From Pseudoflavitalea rhizosphaerae (GTDB lineage: Bacteria > Bacteroidota > Bacteroidia > Chitinophagales > Chitinophagaceae), in NCBI RefSeq assembly GCF_003991355.1, contig NZ_RCSU01000011.1, forward strand, positions 62,001-126,000: DNA of 64,000 nucleotides, given 5' to 3'. The position numbers and the translations under genes are program-made. This document shows, piece after piece, positions 41,980 through 52,434 of this stretch. Within the stretch, counting starts at the first letter, position 1. Each line of letters begins with the position of its first letter. Under the pieces are notes generated by a model. The model ran no database searches and was not told where the DNA came from. It was given only the letters and a program-made list of their open reading frames with translations.

Positions 41980-43020
41980 TCAGAATTTTGGACACAGCAC
42001 CTGATCCCTGTCAGGATTGTTGCGGTCCAGAAACCCTATCCAGCAAAGGCTCAATTCAAATCCACCCCGTCCCTGGCTGGCGGTCTTGAGCTGGCTTACG
42101 TTCACATCGTAACTGATGGCGATGGAAAGTGGATGTCTTTCCAGTTTGATCACGGGTATCAATGCGTCTTTCAAGCGGAGGAAGGCGCCGCCGTGGATCA
42201 CGTATTCCGGATTGTCCGGATCATCACCCAGTTTGTAACCATAAAGGGCGCCCGCGATGGTTTCATTGAAACTGCCCTGGATGCTCTGGTCTGCCTGTAT
42301 GGTGAAAAATGTATAATCATCTACTTCGAACTTCACTCCGGCCGAGATCACATATTTCGGTTGTAATTCAACGTTAGGGTTCTTATAGAATGAATTCTTT
42401 GGTCTGTTGAGGTGATGATATGCCGCGCCAAGGAACATGCTGTTTCGTTGGTTTTCACCGAATGTAGTGTTGAAGCTCATACCTACGCTGGCATCCCAGG
42501 TGGTAAAATTGGGCGTATTGAGAGGTTCGCCATTGGGAAGTGTGGGATCGAATCCGCCGGGCCCGTACTGATCGTCTGTGGTGATCTTGGCGAGGTCCAG
42601 GCTCTTGCGGATCATGCCACCCATGAAGCCCAGCGAGAGGTACATCACTTTTTGATTGCTGAGTGATTTATGGTAATTGAGGGCGGGCAGCAGGTGGGTG
42701 GTGGTCAGGCCAACAGTGCCGGCTTTGTCGTACAGCGCCTGTATGCCCACGGTCATGAAATCATCTCCCTTTCCTACGGGCATTTTGTATTCGGCATTGA
42801 AGGAGCCCGTTCGATAGGCATTGGTGACGCTGTTCCACTGATCGCGGTAAACGCCCTGCACACGGATATCACCGGTGTAGATACCGGCAAGGCTGGGATT
42901 GCGCAGCAGTGGCGCTTCAAAGAATTGAGAAAAATGGATGTCCTGTGCCCAGGAGCAACCTGCGGCGCACATCAATGAGATGAGCAAAGCAATTCTCTTC
43001 GGTTTCATTCGGGTTCTCAT
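41980..43020 (-). CDS. PorP/SprF family type IX secretion outer-membrane protein
   Basis: 346 residues. A signal peptide (KRIALLISLMCAAGCSWA) follows either of two close ATGs (43020 or 43008). The mature N-terminus QDIHFSQFFEAPLLRNPSLAGIYTG (positions about 26-50) is the family hallmark, followed by VYRDQWNSV and a barrel-like body ending RDQVLCPKF. PorP/SprF-like proteins accompany type-B sorting-domain adhesins such as SprB and are needed for their secretion or attachment. Here it directly follows two giant PKD proteins with type-B tails (57 bp gap), matching the sprB-sprF arrangement. Confidence 0.92.
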   Translation of the reverse strand: MRTRMKPKRIALLISLMCAAGCSWAQDIHFSQFFEAPLLRNPSLAGIYTGDIRVQGVYRDQWNSVTNAYRTGSFNAEYKMPVGKGDDFMTVGIQALYDKAGTVGLTTTHLLPALNYHKSLSNQKVMYLSLGFMGGMIRKSLDLAKITTDDQYGPGGFDPTLPNGEPLNTPNFTTWDASVGMSFNTTFGENQRNSMFLGAAYHHLNRPKNSFYKNPNVELQPKYVISAGVKFEVDDYTFFTIQADQSIQGSFNETIAGALYGYKLGDDPDNPEYVIHGGAFLRLKDALIPVIKLERHPLSIAISYDVNVSQLKTASQGRGGFELSLCWIGFLDRNNPDRDQVLCPKF

Positions 43021-43077
43021 AGAAATTCATTTCAATATTGAATAATGGCATCACAGGATCAGGTTCAGTGTTCAGGT

Positions 43078-46000
43078 TTATTTCAACAGCATCACGTTGC
43101 CGCGGAACGGCACGATAGCTGCATTTTCGCAAATGAATTCGATCACATAAATATAAACGTCAGGGACGGCGGCCTTGCCTTTGGCAGTACCATCCCAACC
43201 GGCAGCCGGATCATTGGCTGCAAAATTCCTTCTCTCGAATAACAACTCTCCCCAGCGGTTGAAGATCTTCATGCTGTTGATTCGCGTGATATTATTTCCC
43301 CGCGGATAGAAGCGGTCGTTATGTCCATCGTTATTGGGAGAGAAGGTATTGGGAACGAAATAATTTTTGTCGTTGCACTGCACAGTCACAGTAATGTCCT
43401 GGTTATTCGTACATCCGTACTGGTCAGTTACCTGTACAACATATTTGGTGGTAAATTTCGGATTGGCCACAGGGTTAGGACAATCAATGCAACTCAGATC
43501 CTTAGCCGGCACCCAGTTCCAGGAAACGATATCTCCGGAATAAGTTACCGGCAGTGTAATGCTGCTTCCTACGGGAATCACCGGGTCCTGTTGAACAGTA
43601 ATAACAGGCAGTGGCGGAACAACTATATCGGTGCTGGTATTTCCACTGCAGCCTAGCAGGTTGGTGGCCTGCAGTCTGACTGTGTAAGTGCCACTGGCGC
43701 CATACTTCACGGTGGATGTTTCACCATTGCCGCCTGGTTCCCATTTCCAGGTGATAGCGGTATCGGGTACTTGTAATGTTGCGCGTAATGGAAGCTCGCC
43801 ATTGATGCAGACTGTGGGGCCTCCATCGATAAGCGGTGAAGGAGTACGGAACACGCGAACCGTATCCACCATCACGCTGTTGCAGCCAGCTCCGGTTACG
43901 GCTGTGAGTGTAGGATAATAAGTGCCGGGTTCAGTGTAACGATGTGAAGGATGATCTTCTGTTGAAGTAACGCCATCCCCGAAATCCCATTCACGCGAAA
44001 GGATGGGATCGAAACGCGGGCGGGTATAATCAGTGAAGAAGATTTCCCCTTCGTCGCAGAATCTTTTTCTATCCATACCAAACAACACTTCAGCGCCGAG
44101 GATCTGTATTGTGCTGGCAGCTCCTCTGGTCACCTGGCAACCCATATTGTCTCTCAATACGATTGAGGGCCTGTAATTATTGGGCGCTGTATACATATGC
44201 TGCAGGCTCTTCGATTGTGTATTGTCAGTAGCGCCATCGCCAAAATTGAATGTAAAGGAAGTGTAATCGGGAGTAGTGATGGTAAAGTCAACTATCAATG
44301 TATCGCAGGCAGAAGTTGGACTGAAAGCTATATTTGTATTGGCTGCGGGATCGATTACTCTCACTGTACGGCTGGTTGAATCCAGGCAACCACCTATTCC
44401 AACCACATAGAGCTTGGCAGTGTAAGTGCCGAAGTTATTATAAAAATGGGTAGGTTCATCCAGCGAGGAGGCTCCGCCATCGCCAAAATCCCAATAGAAA
44501 GATTCAAAGTCCTGCGACCTGTTGTAGAAACTTGTTTCAAGGGGTGGGCAAATGGTGGTGGTATCCTCGATATCGAAAGCCGGAGTCGGCTTTTTCAGTG
44601 TGATATAACTGGATCGGGTAACCGAATCCTGGCATCCGTTTGGATTGGTTACAACCAGTTTCACATCGAAAGTATTGCCATCATCGCCGCGGTAGATATG
44701 GGCAGGATCTTGTGTATTGCTGCTATTGCCATCTCCAAATTCCCATCTCCAGGCGGAAGCTCCAAATGAAGTATCAGTAAACTGAAGATTGGAACCGGGA
44801 CAAATGGTTAGGTATTCAGATTTGAAACCTGCGTATGGGCTTGTTACATGAATTGTGTCTGTAGTTTCATAGGTACCCGCGCAATTATTATTATCTCTTA
44901 CGGTCAGGGTTACCACAAACTTACCTGTGTCTGTATAGGTATGCGTAAAGGGAGGCGCGGTAAATGTTTGCGTTTGTCCATCACCGAAATCGAAGGTCCA
45001 TGACTGAAGTGGCAATGCTGAGACTGTTTGATCTGTAAAGCTTACAGGCATATTGCGGCATGCGTTCCGGGAAACAGGCCTGAACCTGGCTTGCGGACCG
45101 GTTATCCGAACGGCGTTGTTGATGGTCCTTTCAGCACCGCAGCCAGTTCTGTACGTTATTCTCAGCGTGATATTGTAGTTGCCGGCAACCGGCCTGGATA
45201 CCTGAACGCTTCTTTGAGCTCCGCGGGCAACGCGCACGCCATTGAAAAACCAATCATAGATTGATACATTGGCAGGATCACTGCCTATTGCAGTCAGGGT
45301 GATCAGTTCATTAATACAAGCTGTAGCAGTTGACACCGTGAAATCAGCAGGCTCGGAAATAAATTCAACCCTATGGGTCACCGTATGTGTGCAGGTTCCG
45401 TTGGTGATGGTAAGCCTGATGGTATATGGTCCCTGACCGGGGTAATCAATTGTGCCAGGTTCAGCAGCAGAGGAAGAAGGTATGGAAGGATCACCGAAAT
45501 CCCAGTGATAGGTAACAGGCAATGCTGCATTGATTTGAGAGATATTATCGATCAATACCCTGCCCCTGTTAATACAGTCGAGCGTGGTAGTGAAAGCAGC
45601 CAATGGCGGGTTCACAGTAACCGGAGTGGTTGCAGAAACGCTGGGGCATCCATTATTGTAAGTGGTCAGGCGAACCGGGAAAGTGCCGGTACCGGTATAC
45701 CTGTGAACAGGATCTTCCTGATCAGATGTATTGCCATCACCAAAATCCCATGACCACTTATCAGATACCGGCGTGGTATTGGTGAATCTGACATTTTGAG
45801 TAACACAGGCATCAGTGGGAACAACTGTAAAGCTGGCAGGAGAAGGCGTTCCGGTCCTGATACCCTGCGGTAGGAATGTTTCACCGGTACAGCCTCCGTT
45901 GGTAATAACGGTAAGGCGTAAGGGAAAAGTGCCGGCTGTTGCATAGGTGACTGCCGGAGGATTGGGGCCTGTGGCAGTTACACCATTTCCGAAATCCCAG

Positions 46001-47394
46001 GCATAACTCCTGACTCCGTCAGGGGCATTCACCGATTGTCCTGGCGTATATACAAAAGGGATACAGCCCCCTGCCGGTGCATTGGTGATACGCACCACGG
46101 GCCTGCGGATGTTTACAAAGGCATTGCGGGTAAGGGTATTGCTGCAGCCATTGGCTGTGGTAATGGTAAGGCCAACATTGAAACTGCCTTCTGAAGTATA
46201 GGTATGTGATGAACCGGAGCCTGTTGCACTTCCTCCATCCCCGAAGTTCCATTGACAGGAAACGGCATCGGGTGATGTACTATTGAATGTTACTGTTTGA
46301 GGTGTTTGACAACCGGAAGTGAGTGGCGAAGTGAAACTGACCACCGGAAGACCTGTAATGGTGATTGATTTTGTAATTGAATCCGTACAATTGGTGTAGG
46401 TATTCACCAGTTTTACGTTATAGGTACCGGGTGTTGAATAGGTATGAGTGGCGTTTATATCATTGGATGTAGCGCCATCGCCGAAATACCAGGTGGCAGC
46501 AACAGGTGCTGAACTATTGGCAAATGTGAGGGCAGTATTGATACAGGATGTTGAAGGCGCAGTAAAGTCAGTGGGCGTAATATTGAGCGTAACGGCTTTG
46601 GTAATGGAATGAGAACAACCATATTCACTGGTGGCCCTAAGCGTAACATTAAAAGTGCCGGCTGCCGCGTAGGTGGCAACAGGGTCCTGGTCAGTAGAAT
46701 TTGTACTGTTCCCGAAATTCCATTGATAGGTTAAGTTTCCCGGTCCGCTGGTCTGGTTAGTGAAACTGGCTGAAAAAGGAGGACGGCAAACTGGTGCAAT
46801 TATATTGGTGAAGTCGGCGGTAACGCCGCCGGTTATGCGGATCATTCTTCCTACGGACCTCGATGCCACACAGCCTGATGCTGACGTAACCCTCAGAGAA
46901 ACGGTGTAGAACCCTGGTTCTGTATACGACTTTAACGGGTTTTGAACGTTGGAGGTGGTGCCATCCCCGAAATCCCAGTACCATTCTGTGATGGGACTGT
47001 TGTTGGGGACACTTCTGTCTGTGAACTGAATGGAAGAAGGAGCACAGGCAATAGTCTGACTGGCGATAAAATTTGCCTGTGGCGATTCACTCACAGTAAT
47101 GTAACCGGTTCTGGTAACGGAGTGCGTTCCGTCTCCGTTCCTAACGGTGAGGGTTACGTTATAAGTGCCTGGTTGGGCATAAGTGACGCTGGGGTTTTGC
47201 AGATTGGAGAATTGTCCATTCCCGAAATCCCAGCTCCAATATTTGGGGCTATTGGTGGATTGGTCCCTGAAAGCCACTCCCAGTGGCGCGCATCCTGTTT
47301 GCCGGTTGGAAGTAAATGCGGCTACAGGAGCCTGTGCCGCAGCCTGCTGCAACAAAGCCAGTAATACTAACGTACAAAGCCAGAGTCTTTTCAA
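43078..47394 (-). CDS. Giant PKD-repeat adhesin with type-B sorting domain, copy 2
   Basis: 1438 residues: signal peptide (LVLLALLQQAAAQ), then about 15 PKD-type repeats, each marked by a WDFGDG-like motif (for example YWSWDFGNG, EWYWDFGDG, SREWDFGDG) and a Gly-rich turn before TVTNxxG-like strands. The ninth is degenerate (IYDWFFNGV). One cysteine-bearing Ig-like unit (WNWVPAKDLSCIDCPNP) precedes the tail VPNTFSPNNDGHNDRFYPRG...IFNRWGELLFE, the gliding-associated type-B sorting domain. It starts with TTG at 47394; no nearby ATG. It is a surface adhesin, probably secreted with help from the adjacent PorP/SprF. Confidence 0.9.
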   Translation of the reverse strand: MKRLWLCTLVLLALLQQAAAQAPVAAFTSNRQTGCAPLGVAFRDQSTNSPKYWSWDFGNGQFSNLQNPSVTYAQPGTYNVTLTVRNGDGTHSVTRTGYITVSESPQANFIASQTIACAPSSIQFTDRSVPNNSPITEWYWDFGDGTTSNVQNPLKSYTEPGFYTVSLRVTSASGCVASRSVGRMIRITGGVTADFTNIIAPVCRPPFSASFTNQTSGPGNLTYQWNFGNSTNSTDQDPVATYAAAGTFNVTLRATSEYGCSHSITKAVTLNITPTDFTAPSTSCINTALTFANSSAPVAATWYFGDGATSNDINATHTYSTPGTYNVKLVNTYTNCTDSITKSITITGLPVVSFTSPLTSGCQTPQTVTFNSTSPDAVSCQWNFGDGGSATGSGSSHTYTSEGSFNVGLTITTANGCSNTLTRNAFVNIRRPVVRITNAPAGGCIPFVYTPGQSVNAPDGVRSYAWDFGNGVTATGPNPPAVTYATAGTFPLRLTVITNGGCTGETFLPQGIRTGTPSPASFTVVPTDACVTQNVRFTNTTPVSDKWSWDFGDGNTSDQEDPVHRYTGTGTFPVRLTTYNNGCPSVSATTPVTVNPPLAAFTTTLDCINRGRVLIDNISQINAALPVTYHWDFGDPSIPSSSAAEPGTIDYPGQGPYTIRLTITNGTCTHTVTHRVEFISEPADFTVSTATACINELITLTAIGSDPANVSIYDWFFNGVRVARGAQRSVQVSRPVAGNYNITLRITYRTGCGAERTINNAVRITGPQARFRPVSRNACRNMPVSFTDQTVSALPLQSWTFDFGDGQTQTFTAPPFTHTYTDTGKFVVTLTVRDNNNCAGTYETTDTIHVTSPYAGFKSEYLTICPGSNLQFTDTSFGASAWRWEFGDGNSSNTQDPAHIYRGDDGNTFDVKLVVTNPNGCQDSVTRSSYITLKKPTPAFDIEDTTTICPPLETSFYNRSQDFESFYWDFGDGGASSLDEPTHFYNNFGTYTAKLYVVGIGGCLDSTSRTVRVIDPAANTNIAFSPTSACDTLIVDFTITTPDYTSFTFNFGDGATDNTQSKSLQHMYTAPNNYRPSIVLRDNMGCQVTRGAASTIQILGAEVLFGMDRKRFCDEGEIFFTDYTRPRFDPILSREWDFGDGVTSTEDHPSHRYTEPGTYYPTLTAVTGAGCNSVMVDTVRVFRTPSPLIDGGPTVCINGELPLRATLQVPDTAITWKWEPGGNGETSTVKYGASGTYTVRLQATNLLGCSGNTSTDIVVPPLPVITVQQDPVIPVGSSITLPVTYSGDIVSWNWVPAKDLSCIDCPNPVANPKFTTKYVVQVTDQYGCTNNQDITVTVQCNDKNYFVPNTFSPNNDGHNDRFYPRGNNITRINSMKIFNRWGELLFERRNFAANDPAAGWDGTAKGKAAVPDVYIYVIEFICENAAIVPFRGNVMLLK

Positions 47395-47437
47395 GCAAGA
47401 AGTATTTTGGTCACAAAAAGGTAACTGAGCTAACTGG

Positions 47438-47457
47438 GTTTTGAACAGGGTACGGAT
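47438..47457 (-). promoter_or_regulatory. GTTTTGAACA-GGGTACG motif upstream of adhesin copy 2
   Basis: GTTTTGAACAGGGTACGGAT lies 44 bp before the TTG start. It aligns with GTTTTGAACA-AA-GGGTACGAT at 25395-25415, which is 31 bp before the metzincin gene, differing by a 2-nt insertion. It is a candidate promoter element, which would let copy 2 be transcribed separately from copy 1. Confidence 0.4.
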
Positions 47458-47471
47458 TAAAAAAAGGGCAA

Positions 47472-50400
47472 CTACCGGATAAGTGTTATGTTACCTTTCT
47501 CATTGAATATTGTATTGTTGGTACAAACTACTTCCAGGGTATAGATATATACATCGGGTGGTGCGATCTTCCCTTTGTGCATACCGTTCCAGCCTGCGGT
47601 AATATCGTTGGGCTGGAAATTGGTCCTTTCGAACACCAGGTCTCCCCAGCGGTTGAACACGCGGAAGGAGCGGATACTGAACACGCCCTTTCCTCTTGGA
47701 TAGAATACGTCATTATGCCCGTCTGAGTTGGGCGAGAACGTATTCGGGATAAACAGGTTGCTATTATCGCAAAATACGTGTAAGCTAACCATATCCCTGC
47801 TTAAACAGCCGCCTTCATTGCCGGCCTCCAGCGTGTACATAATGGTTTGCCTGGGAGCCGCTACAGGTGTAAGGCAGTCAGTGCAACTCAATCCTGCTGC
47901 CGGCGTCCACCTGAAGAATGTGGCATCGGGCGAAATACTGCCTTTCAGGGTAACTGATGATCCTGTTCCCACTTTCTGGTCCTCACCTGCATTGACCACC
48001 GGCCACGGATAAACGACAACCGGCACATAAGCCGTATCAGTAAAACAATTCCTGTCATCTTTCCCCACAACACGATAGGTCACAGAAGCATCTGGCCTTG
48101 CCTTCGGCCGGTCTGCATCTGCCCTGTCTAGCCCTGTGGCAGGATACCATTCATACAACTCTGCTCCATTTGCGAAGAGGTTTACACTTTCTCCCTTGCA
48201 GAGCGTATCTCCCAAATGGGCCTGAACTGTGAATGGTTGCTTAACGGATACGCGTATTGTATCAGTGGCTTCGCAACCAAATCCGTTGATACCCCTCACC
48301 TGGTAGGTGGTATTCACCAAAGGTGATGCCAAAGGCGTTGGACATTGAAGACAATTCAGGGTATTATCGGTCCGCCATTGATAAGTATTGGCTCCGGAAG
48401 CGGTGAGTGAAGCAGTAGCACCGCGACAAATAACCTGGTCAGGACCTGCGTCCAGCGCAGGGAGAGGATAAGCATGTATATTTTTCAGAACAGTATCTGC
48501 GCATCCGGTTGAGTTAGTAACGATCAATTGAACGGCATATTGCCCGGCATTGGTAAATGTGATGGAACCCGGGCTTTGCAGTGTTGAAGTATTCCCATTC
48601 CGGAAATCCCATTTCCAGCGAAGGGAAGATGTATCGGGCTGTAACAGTTTACCATCAAAACTCAGCACGGCTGGTATACAGGCGCCTGCAACGCTCGCAA
48701 TATCGGCCACAGGAGCCGCCACGATCTTCACCGGAAGCGGAATTTGCGCTACATCTGTACAACCCATCCTGGTGGTCACTTTCAGGGATACAGTATGAAG
48801 GCCGGGCTGTTTATAGAAATGGACGGGATTTCTTACACCGGCACTGCTGCCGTCTCCGAAATTCCAATCATAACCGGTGATCAGGTCATTAGACAATGAC
48901 TGGTCATTGAACATTACCCTGCCTGAATCGCAGAGTACCTGCAGGTTATTGCTGAATGCTGCATCAACATCGAAGATCCGGATAGTGTCTTTACCGGGAA
49001 TGGGAACGCGGCAACCCTGCGGATCTTCCAGGATCATTTTGGGGAGATAAACTCCCATTGTTGAATATGCGTGGCTGGATGAGGCGCCATCGCTGGTATT
49101 GGTGGTACCATCATTGAAATCCCATATGAATTTTGCGGCATTGGCGCTGGTGCCAGTAAACCTGATGGAGGTGGGTGCACAGCCGGAAGTATTATCGTAT
49201 GTAAAACTTCCTGTTGGTCCTTTCACATCCATGGTGGCAAATGCGGAATCCTTACAACCACCTGCGCTGGTGATCAGTAGTTTTGCGCGATAGGTGCCGG
49301 GATACGTATAGAAATGTGATGGGGTTGGCAGGTTGGAACCAGTGCCATCGCCAAAATCCCAAACCGCCCTGGTGAAGTGCTGGCTTTCATTGGTGAAAGC
49401 GGAAACCAGTGGCGGACAATTGGTGGTGGTCTTATCTACTGAGAATGCTGCTTTCGGATTACGGATAGCAATATACGAAGTACGGACCAGGGAATCTGAG
49501 CAACCGATCCTGTCTTTCACTACCAGTTTGATGGTGTATAAACCCTCAGCCTGGAATGCATGTGAAGGGGCTTTGGCAGCCGAACCAGAACCGTCGCCAA
49601 AATCCCAGGTGTATTGTCCGGCATCAGAACTTGTCTGATCAAGAAAACGTACCGGAGCCCCTACGCAGCTGAGAGTGTCGGGGGCGCTGAATTTTACCAC
49701 CGGCCTGGAAATGTTCACAGCTTTTGAAAGGGTGCGGCTGTGTGAACAACCTTTTGAGTCCGTTACAGTAAGCTGGATATTGTAGATGCCCGGTGTGGTA
49801 TAAGTGTGTTCAAATGGAGCGGTGTTGCGGGTTTCGGTGGCGCCATCGCCATAGTTCCATGTCCATTTGCTGATGGCATTGATACCATCGGAAACAGATT
49901 GGTCGTTGAGAGTAATGGTAGCGCCGGGGCATACCGCCGGATTAGCCGGAGCAAAGGCGGCGGTTGGACCATTTACCCTGAGCACATCTGTTTTGGTGAT
50001 GGCATCGCCGCAGCCGTTTCTATCGGTAATGGTCAGTCGAATAGAATAATTGCCGGATTCATTGAAGGTAACCCTTGGCTTTTGACCGGTTGGACTGGCA
50101 TAAGTTGCACCGTTACGAAGTATGGTCCAGCTCCAGGCAGTGATCTGTTGCGGATTGTTTGTGATGGCATTCAGTGTAACGGAGCTTCCTTTGCAGATAT
50201 CCGTATTACTGATAGTGAAATCGGCTTTTTCGTTGATCACAACTACCTGCCGTTGACTGGTGTGTTCGCAGGTTCCGTTGGTAACGGTTAGCCTGACGGT
50301 ATAATTTCCCGGTTGTGCATAGGTGTGAACAGGGTTTTGTGTGGCGGAGGTTTGTCCATCGCCGAAGTCCCATTTCCATCCTGTTGCGCCTTTGGACTTA

Positions 50401-52271
50401 TCTGTGAAGGAGCGTGTGAGTTTATCGATACAATTCGCGGGAACAGTGAACAGGGAGATTGGCGGGCGGATATGCACGATGTTTCGAATGGTCAGCGAAT
50501 CTTTACATCCATTGCTGGTTACCACCAGTTTTGTGTGGAAGTAGCCAGTGTCTGTGAAATAATGTCCTGGGTGCTGGATATTGGCATAGCCGCCATCACT
50601 GAAATACCAGTCCCATTCATCAATTACTGCGCCGGTGCTTTCGTCCCTGAAAAAAATCTGTTGATTGGCGCAGGCATCGGCCGGATTGGCGGAGAATGCC
50701 GGAACAGGCTTGAGGCCTGCTTTAACAGCATCCTGCACCACAACGGAATCTGTACAGCCTCCGGCCGTTGTGTATACTAATTTTACAGTGAAAGTGCCGG
50801 CGCTGGTGTAAGTGTGCTGTGCATTCATCTGACTGGCGGTGCCGCCATCGCCGTAATACCATTGCCAGCTTACGATGGGATCTACGGATGTAACGGAAGC
50901 GGATGGTTGAAATACCAGGGGAACACAACCTTCAACGGGAAGGTTCTCAATCTTTACCACAGGTGCGCTTACCTGTACCAGTTGTTTTTTCTCGAGGGTA
51001 TCTGTACAACCGGCAGCATTGGTCACTACCAGTTTTACATTGTACGTGCCATTGGAGGTATAGGTATGGGAGGTAGTGGCGCCGGTTCCCTTGCTGCCAT
51101 CTCCGAAGAACCATTCCCAGCCTACAGCTCCGGTTGTCTGGTCTGTAAAGTTAACGGTATGCGGGGCTTTGCAACCTACAGCATTAGTGGCCGTGAATGC
51201 AGTGGCTGGCCTGGCCAGCACCTGTACAGGTTTGGTGATGCTGTCTTTACAATTACCAAAATCAGCCACCAGTTTGATGGTGAAATTCCCCGGTTGACTG
51301 AATACTTTTATTGGGTGCAATGCTGTAGAGCTGCTGCCATCACTGAAGGTCCAGACTGAACCTACCGGAGCAGGAACGGAAGCATTATTGATGGTGACCG
51401 GCTGGCCTGCACAGATCTGGGCGGGTGTATTGAAATCGGCATTGGTATTTCCGATGTTGATGGTATTCACTTTTATGAGGGAATCGCTGCAACCGGTAGC
51501 GTTCCTCACTACCAGCTTTACGGTGTAAGTGCCGTTAGCCGAATAGATATGCGCAGGATTGAGGTCGGTAGAAGTTTGTCCGTCACCAAAATCCCAGAGA
51601 TAGTTCAAAGTTCCGGTACCTGAGCTGCGATTGGTAAAGCGGATAGTTGCCGGTGCATTGCAACTGTTGGGAGAAGAGAAGGTGAAATTGGCCTTCACGC
51701 CATTTTGCAGGCTGATATAATTTGTTCTTGTGAGCGTTTGCTCGCAACCGTTAGAGTTCTTCACCCTGAGCGAGATATTGAACTGACCGGCTGTAGTGTA
51801 GGTGTGAGCAGGGTGCTGGTCAGTGGAGATCGTACCGTCCCCAAAATCCCATTGCCAGTTGGTGATAGTACCGCTGCCTGGATCACTGAGGTCTGAAAGC
51901 TGTACTGGCAGTGGAAAGCAGCCCGTTGTGGAGGATGCAGAGAAGTTCACTGTTGGTAATGCATCAACCGTGATATAACCTGTGAGTGTAACCGAATCTT
52001 TCCAGGTATCGTTTCCTGCAACAAGTTTTACCGTGTAAGTGCCGGGATTGAAATAAGTGGTGGCGGGGTGCTGGAGAAATGAGACGGTGCCGTTACCGAG
52101 GTCCCACCTCCACCAGGTGGGATTGCCTTTGGAGGCATCGTTGAATTGCACTATAACAGGTGCGCAACCTTTTTGGACGCTTGCTGTGAAGGCAGCAGAC
52201 ATTTGCGCATAAGCCACACTGTTACACATGATAACAGTCAGGCATAGGTTTAGCCAGGCGGTACGTGTCAT
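47472..52271 (-). CDS. Giant PKD-repeat adhesin with type-B sorting domain, copy 1
   Basis: 1599 residues: signal peptide (ending NSVAYA, then Q), about 15 PKD-like repeats (WWRWDLGNG, NWQWDFGDG, NYLWDFGDG and so on), with the ninth degenerate (AWSWTILRNG) exactly as in copy 2. Three tandem Ig-like units with paired cysteines follow (YQWRTDNTLNCLQCPTP, YEWYPATGLDRADADRP, FRWTPAAGLSCTDCLTP). The C-terminal type-B sorting domain is IPNTFSPNSDGHNDVFYPRG...FNRWGDLVFE. It is exported through type IX secretion to the surface for adhesion or gliding. It starts with ATG at 52271 and lies 77 bp upstream of copy 2. Confidence 0.9.
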   Translation of the reverse strand: MTRTAWLNLCLTVIMCNSVAYAQMSAAFTASVQKGCAPVIVQFNDASKGNPTWWRWDLGNGTVSFLQHPATTYFNPGTYTVKLVAGNDTWKDSVTLTGYITVDALPTVNFSASSTTGCFPLPVQLSDLSDPGSGTITNWQWDFGDGTISTDQHPAHTYTTAGQFNISLRVKNSNGCEQTLTRTNYISLQNGVKANFTFSSPNSCNAPATIRFTNRSSGTGTLNYLWDFGDGQTSTDLNPAHIYSANGTYTVKLVVRNATGCSDSLIKVNTINIGNTNADFNTPAQICAGQPVTINNASVPAPVGSVWTFSDGSSSTALHPIKVFSQPGNFTIKLVADFGNCKDSITKPVQVLARPATAFTATNAVGCKAPHTVNFTDQTTGAVGWEWFFGDGSKGTGATTSHTYTSNGTYNVKLVVTNAAGCTDTLEKKQLVQVSAPVVKIENLPVEGCVPLVFQPSASVTSVDPIVSWQWYYGDGGTASQMNAQHTYTSAGTFTVKLVYTTAGGCTDSVVVQDAVKAGLKPVPAFSANPADACANQQIFFRDESTGAVIDEWDWYFSDGGYANIQHPGHYFTDTGYFHTKLVVTSNGCKDSLTIRNIVHIRPPISLFTVPANCIDKLTRSFTDKSKGATGWKWDFGDGQTSATQNPVHTYAQPGNYTVRLTVTNGTCEHTSQRQVVVINEKADFTISNTDICKGSSVTLNAITNNPQQITAWSWTILRNGATYASPTGQKPRVTFNESGNYSIRLTITDRNGCGDAITKTDVLRVNGPTAAFAPANPAVCPGATITLNDQSVSDGINAISKWTWNYGDGATETRNTAPFEHTYTTPGIYNIQLTVTDSKGCSHSRTLSKAVNISRPVVKFSAPDTLSCVGAPVRFLDQTSSDAGQYTWDFGDGSGSAAKAPSHAFQAEGLYTIKLVVKDRIGCSDSLVRTSYIAIRNPKAAFSVDKTTTNCPPLVSAFTNESQHFTRAVWDFGDGTGSNLPTPSHFYTYPGTYRAKLLITSAGGCKDSAFATMDVKGPTGSFTYDNTSGCAPTSIRFTGTSANAAKFIWDFNDGTTNTSDGASSSHAYSTMGVYLPKMILEDPQGCRVPIPGKDTIRIFDVDAAFSNNLQVLCDSGRVMFNDQSLSNDLITGYDWNFGDGSSAGVRNPVHFYKQPGLHTVSLKVTTRMGCTDVAQIPLPVKIVAAPVADIASVAGACIPAVLSFDGKLLQPDTSSLRWKWDFRNGNTSTLQSPGSITFTNAGQYAVQLIVTNSTGCADTVLKNIHAYPLPALDAGPDQVICRGATASLTASGANTYQWRTDNTLNCLQCPTPLASPLVNTTYQVRGINGFGCEATDTIRVSVKQPFTVQAHLGDTLCKGESVNLFANGAELYEWYPATGLDRADADRPKARPDASVTYRVVGKDDRNCFTDTAYVPVVVYPWPVVNAGEDQKVGTGSSVTLKGSISPDATFFRWTPAAGLSCTDCLTPVAAPRQTIMYTLEAGNEGGCLSRDMVSLHVFCDNSNLFIPNTFSPNSDGHNDVFYPRGKGVFSIRSFRVFNRWGDLVFERTNFQPNDITAGWNGMHKGKIAPPDVYIYTLEVVCTNNTIFNEKGNITLIR

Positions 52272-52434
52272 GATGGTGTTCCCTTATAAGATATTTGGAT
52301 GATCCGAACCCGGAAGGTAGGAATTTTCTAAGGGTTTACCCGTAAATACAGCCTGGTATTATAAAAAAATAATTTGAGTAAAATCCTCTACAGGAAAGAG
52401 TCTTAGTGGTTTATAAGTGTTTTTATTTATTTGT

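Noticed and set aside
43078-52271. Regularly spaced repeats that could suggest a CRISPR array or tandem DNA repeat
   Set aside because: The periodicity comes from diverged protein PKD repeats within two long ORFs; the DNA repeats are not identical and there are no uniform spacers.
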